Origin: a candidate division TA06 bacterium
GTDB lineage: Bacteria > Hydrothermota > DG-26 > E44-bin18 > JADFOU01
DNA: 8,226 nucleotides
Assembly: GCA_022562655.1 (NCBI GenBank)
Contig: JADFOU010000082.1
Span: 1-8,226 of the forward strand
Direction: 5' to 3'
This document shows, piece by piece, positions 6,997 through 8,226 of this stretch. Positions within the stretch are counted from its first letter, which is position 1, and each line of letters opens with the position of its first letter. The position numbers were made by a program, and so were the translations under genes. The notes under the pieces were generated by a model, which saw only the letters and a list, made by a program, of their open reading frames with translations, did not search any database and was not told the DNA's origin.

Positions 6997-7815
6997 CTAA
7001 CCAATGGCTATTTCTACATTCCTTGCCCTCTCTTCGTCTCCTCTCGTTCGGTATTTCGTGATCAGGTCTTGAAGGGCTCCATAAGCGGTCATGGCATCAG
7101 GCATCATGCCCAGTTTCGTAAAGATCTCATAGGCTTTCAGAAGTAAATTCTCCGCCTCTCCTAATCTCCCTTGCTCTTTATAGAGTATTCCCAGATTCCC
7201 TTGGGTCTGTGCCATTCCCTGGAAGTCCTCCAGTTTCTCCGAGATCACAAGGTCTTTCTTATAGAACTGGAGGGCTTTCTCTAAATCACCTTTTTGAAAA
7301 TAGACTGTGCCGAGGTTATTATAGGTTTTTGCCATTCCCTGGGAGTCCCCCAGTTTTTCTTTGATCTCCAGACTCCTCTGATAGAACTGAATGGATTGTT
7401 TGAAGTCACCTTTTCTGACATAGACTAAACCAAGATTATTGTAGGTCTGTGCCATCTCTTGAATGTTCTTCAGTTTCCTTGTAATCCCAAGGCTTTTATC
7501 ATAGAGTTGAATAGCCCTCTCATAATCGCCCTGTCTGTAATAGATGGACCCGAGGTTTCCATAGTTCTTTGCTATTCCTTGGATGTCCTTCAGTTTCTCA
7601 AAGTTCGCAAGGCTCTTTTCAAAGAACAGAAGGGCCCTCTCATAGTCGCCTTTTTTCGCGTAGATAGTTCCGAGGTTACCGTATGTCTTTGCCATTCCAT
7701 GGATGTCTCCCAGTTTCTCTTTGATCACAAGGCTCTTTTCATAAAATTGAATGGCGATCTCAAAGTCGCCTTTCTGCATATAGACTGATCCGAGATGGCT
7801 GTAGTTATTTTCCAT
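6997..7815 (-). CDS. TPR-only protein, paralogue of the C-terminal part of the STAND-like NTPase
   Basis: The 272 residues are almost wholly TPR: six 40-residue units from residue 3 to 242, then the capping tail TAYGALQDLITKYR (243-256) and a charged end. Units read like those of the downstream gene, for example KTYNNLGTVYFQKGDLEKALQFYKKDLVISEKLEDFQGMA. The tail-coding DNA at 7052-7090 matches 4363-4401 in 38 of 39 bases, so the two genes share a recent ancestor or exchange sequence. There is no P-loop, signal peptide or membrane segment; a cytoplasmic binding scaffold is likely. The reading frame starts directly at the first TPR helix. The ATG at 7815 has no Shine-Dalgarno sequence (upstream on the coding strand is AAACGAATTTTAA), so this may be the 3' remnant of a second STAND-TPR gene rather than an intact one. 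It precedes the NTPase gene by 127 bases in the same direction. Confidence 0.75.
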   Translation of the reverse strand: MENNYSHLGSVYMQKGDFEIAIQFYEKSLVIKEKLGDIHGMAKTYGNLGTIYAKKGDYERALLFFEKSLANFEKLKDIQGIAKNYGNLGSIYYRQGDYERAIQLYDKSLGITRKLKNIQEMAQTYNNLGLVYVRKGDFKQSIQFYQRSLEIKEKLGDSQGMAKTYNNLGTVYFQKGDLEKALQFYKKDLVISEKLEDFQGMAQTQGNLGILYKEQGRLGEAENLLLKAYEIFTKLGMMPDAMTAYGALQDLITKYRTRGDEERARNVEIAIG

Positions 7816-7824
7816 TTAAAATTC

Positions 7825-7857
7825 GTTTAAATTGTTAAACAATCCACGCTTGTTTAA
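7825..7857. repeat. Cluster of GTTTAA motifs upstream of the TPR-only gene
   Basis: GTTTAA (7825-7830) and TTAAAC (7835-7840) form an inverted pair with a four-base gap. A third copy, GTTTAAA, lies at 7851-7857. The overlapping palindrome ATTGTT-A-AACAAT spans 7831-7843. The tract lies 10-42 bases upstream of the TPR-only ATG, in the AT-rich stretch just before composition rises toward nadC. It could be an operator or a recombination site, or simple AT-rich sequence. Confidence 0.3.
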
Positions 7858-7948
7858 AAATAAAACTCCAACTGCTATTGACTACGTCTATTTTGCTTTT
7901 GCCTCAGGGTGGCTTTCCCGGGTTTTCATCCACGGTAAGGAAGGCGTG

Positions 7949-7959
7949 CCATGACCCAG
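7949..7959. repeat. Right copy of the 11-base inverted repeat at the nadC start
   Basis: CCATGACCCAG at 7949-7959 covers the nadC start codon and is the exact reverse complement of 265-275. Both copies lie at the first codons (MTQ) of a GC-rich gene that points outward from the central block. Homology does not extend past the 11 bases. Confidence 0.5.
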
Positions 7960-8226
7960 TTTCCCCCCGACGTCTACGCGTTGATCGATGCCGCGGTCGC
8001 CGAAGACCAGACGTTCAACGACCCCACAACCCAGGCGGTGGTCCCACCGGAGATCCAGGGCACGGGGATGCTGCGGGCCAAGGCCACTGGAGTGTTGGCC
8101 GGGGTGGATGTGGCCATGGCCGTCTTTAAGCGGGTCGATCCGACACTGGATGCCAAAGCCATCTTGCAAGACGGCTCCCCACTCTCTCCGGGAGACGACA
8201 TCGCCGTGGTCCGCGGGTCGGCGGCC
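7951..8226 (+). CDS. nadC: Nicotinate-nucleotide pyrophosphorylase (carboxylating), N-terminal part
   Basis: The first 92 codons of NadC run off the right edge. The enzyme converts quinolinate and PRPP to nicotinate mononucleotide, CO2 and pyrophosphate in NAD synthesis. The visible part is the N-terminal quinolinate phosphoribosyltransferase domain: helix VYALIDAAVAED, then DPTTQAVVPPEIQGTGMLRAKATGVLAGVDVAMAVFKRVD, then LQDGSPLSPGDDIAVVRGSAA. This matches the family pattern of EDxxxGDxT, A(K/R)xxGVLAG and a PGD turn. It has EDQTFNDPTT where many relatives have ED-x3-GD-x-TT, so the usual Gly is Asn. The catalytic residues lie beyond the window. The start is supported by AAGGAAGG at 7937-7944, six bases before ATG. 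The GC-rich codons match the left-flank gene, not the central block. I see no NAD-related neighbour here. Confidence 0.88.
   Translation, partial: MTQFPPDVYALIDAAVAEDQTFNDPTTQAVVPPEIQGTGMLRAKATGVLAGVDVAMAVFKRVDPTLDAKAILQDGSPLSPGDDIAVVRGSAA

Noticed and set aside
265..7959. The block as a transposon with 11-base terminal inverted repeats
   Set aside because: No transposase, integrase or recombinase is encoded, no target duplication is visible, and the left repeat is part of the conserved PorU catalytic motif.
7878..8201. Other open frames over the nadC start (plus 7878-8129, minus 7888-8169 and 7974-8201)
   Set aside because: The NadC frame at 7951-8226 has clear family motifs and a ribosome-binding site; the others are shadows in GC-rich DNA.
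1..8226. tRNA, rRNA or riboswitch genes
   Set aside because: No cloverleaf, conserved rRNA stretch or recognisable riboswitch core was seen on either strand.

Overview
The window looks like a composite. A central block of moderate GC (about 265 to 7,900; 43% GC in a sampled 60-base stretch at 4561-4620) lies between two short, GC-rich ends (73% at 1-60, 63% at 7981-8040) whose genes look as if they come from another organism. The central block carries a type IX secretion pair (PorU-like C25 peptidase and PorV). That points to a bacterium of the Fibrobacteres-Chlorobi-Bacteroidetes superphylum or an allied candidate phylum; I cannot name the lineage. The right end holds the start of nadC, in a form that to me recalls Chloroflexi, but this is a weak impression. 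The left end holds the start of an unrecognised membrane protein on the minus strand.

Layout. 1-273 (-): N-terminus of an unknown membrane protein, running off the left edge. 265-1731 (+): 3' part of a porU-like gene, cut off exactly at its catalytic GHG motif where it meets the left flank. 1732-1961: AT-rich spacer with a hairpin and a near-consensus sigma-70 promoter. 1962-2972 (+): porV, followed by a strong rho-independent terminator. 3038-3491: no intact gene, only a probable gene remnant on the minus strand and nested inverted repeats. 3492-4136 (-): LexA/CI-type repressor with an XRE helix-turn-helix and an intact S24 self-cleavage domain. 4302-6869 (-): STAND-like P-loop NTPase with a long array of 40-residue TPRs. 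6997-7815 (-): TPR-only paralogue of the C-terminal part of that NTPase. 7816-7950: AT-rich boundary, then the leader of nadC. 7951-8226 (+): nadC N-terminus.

How the genes may work together. PorU and PorV are known partners at the outer membrane: PorV shuttles type IX cargo and PorU removes the sorting domain and attaches cargo to the surface. The three minus-strand genes (TPR protein, STAND-TPR NTPase, S24 repressor) lie in one direction with gaps of 127 and 165 bases. They could form a damage-responsive signalling or defence-like cassette, because the repressor keeps its cleavage site and Ser/Lys dyad. That is inference: no effector domain is visible, and the operon is not proven.

The main caution is structural. 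The left junction fuses antisense GC-rich sequence in frame to the PorU catalytic domain, and an exact 11-base inverted repeat sits at or near both composition boundaries. A chimeric assembly is the simplest reading; a real insertion is the alternative.
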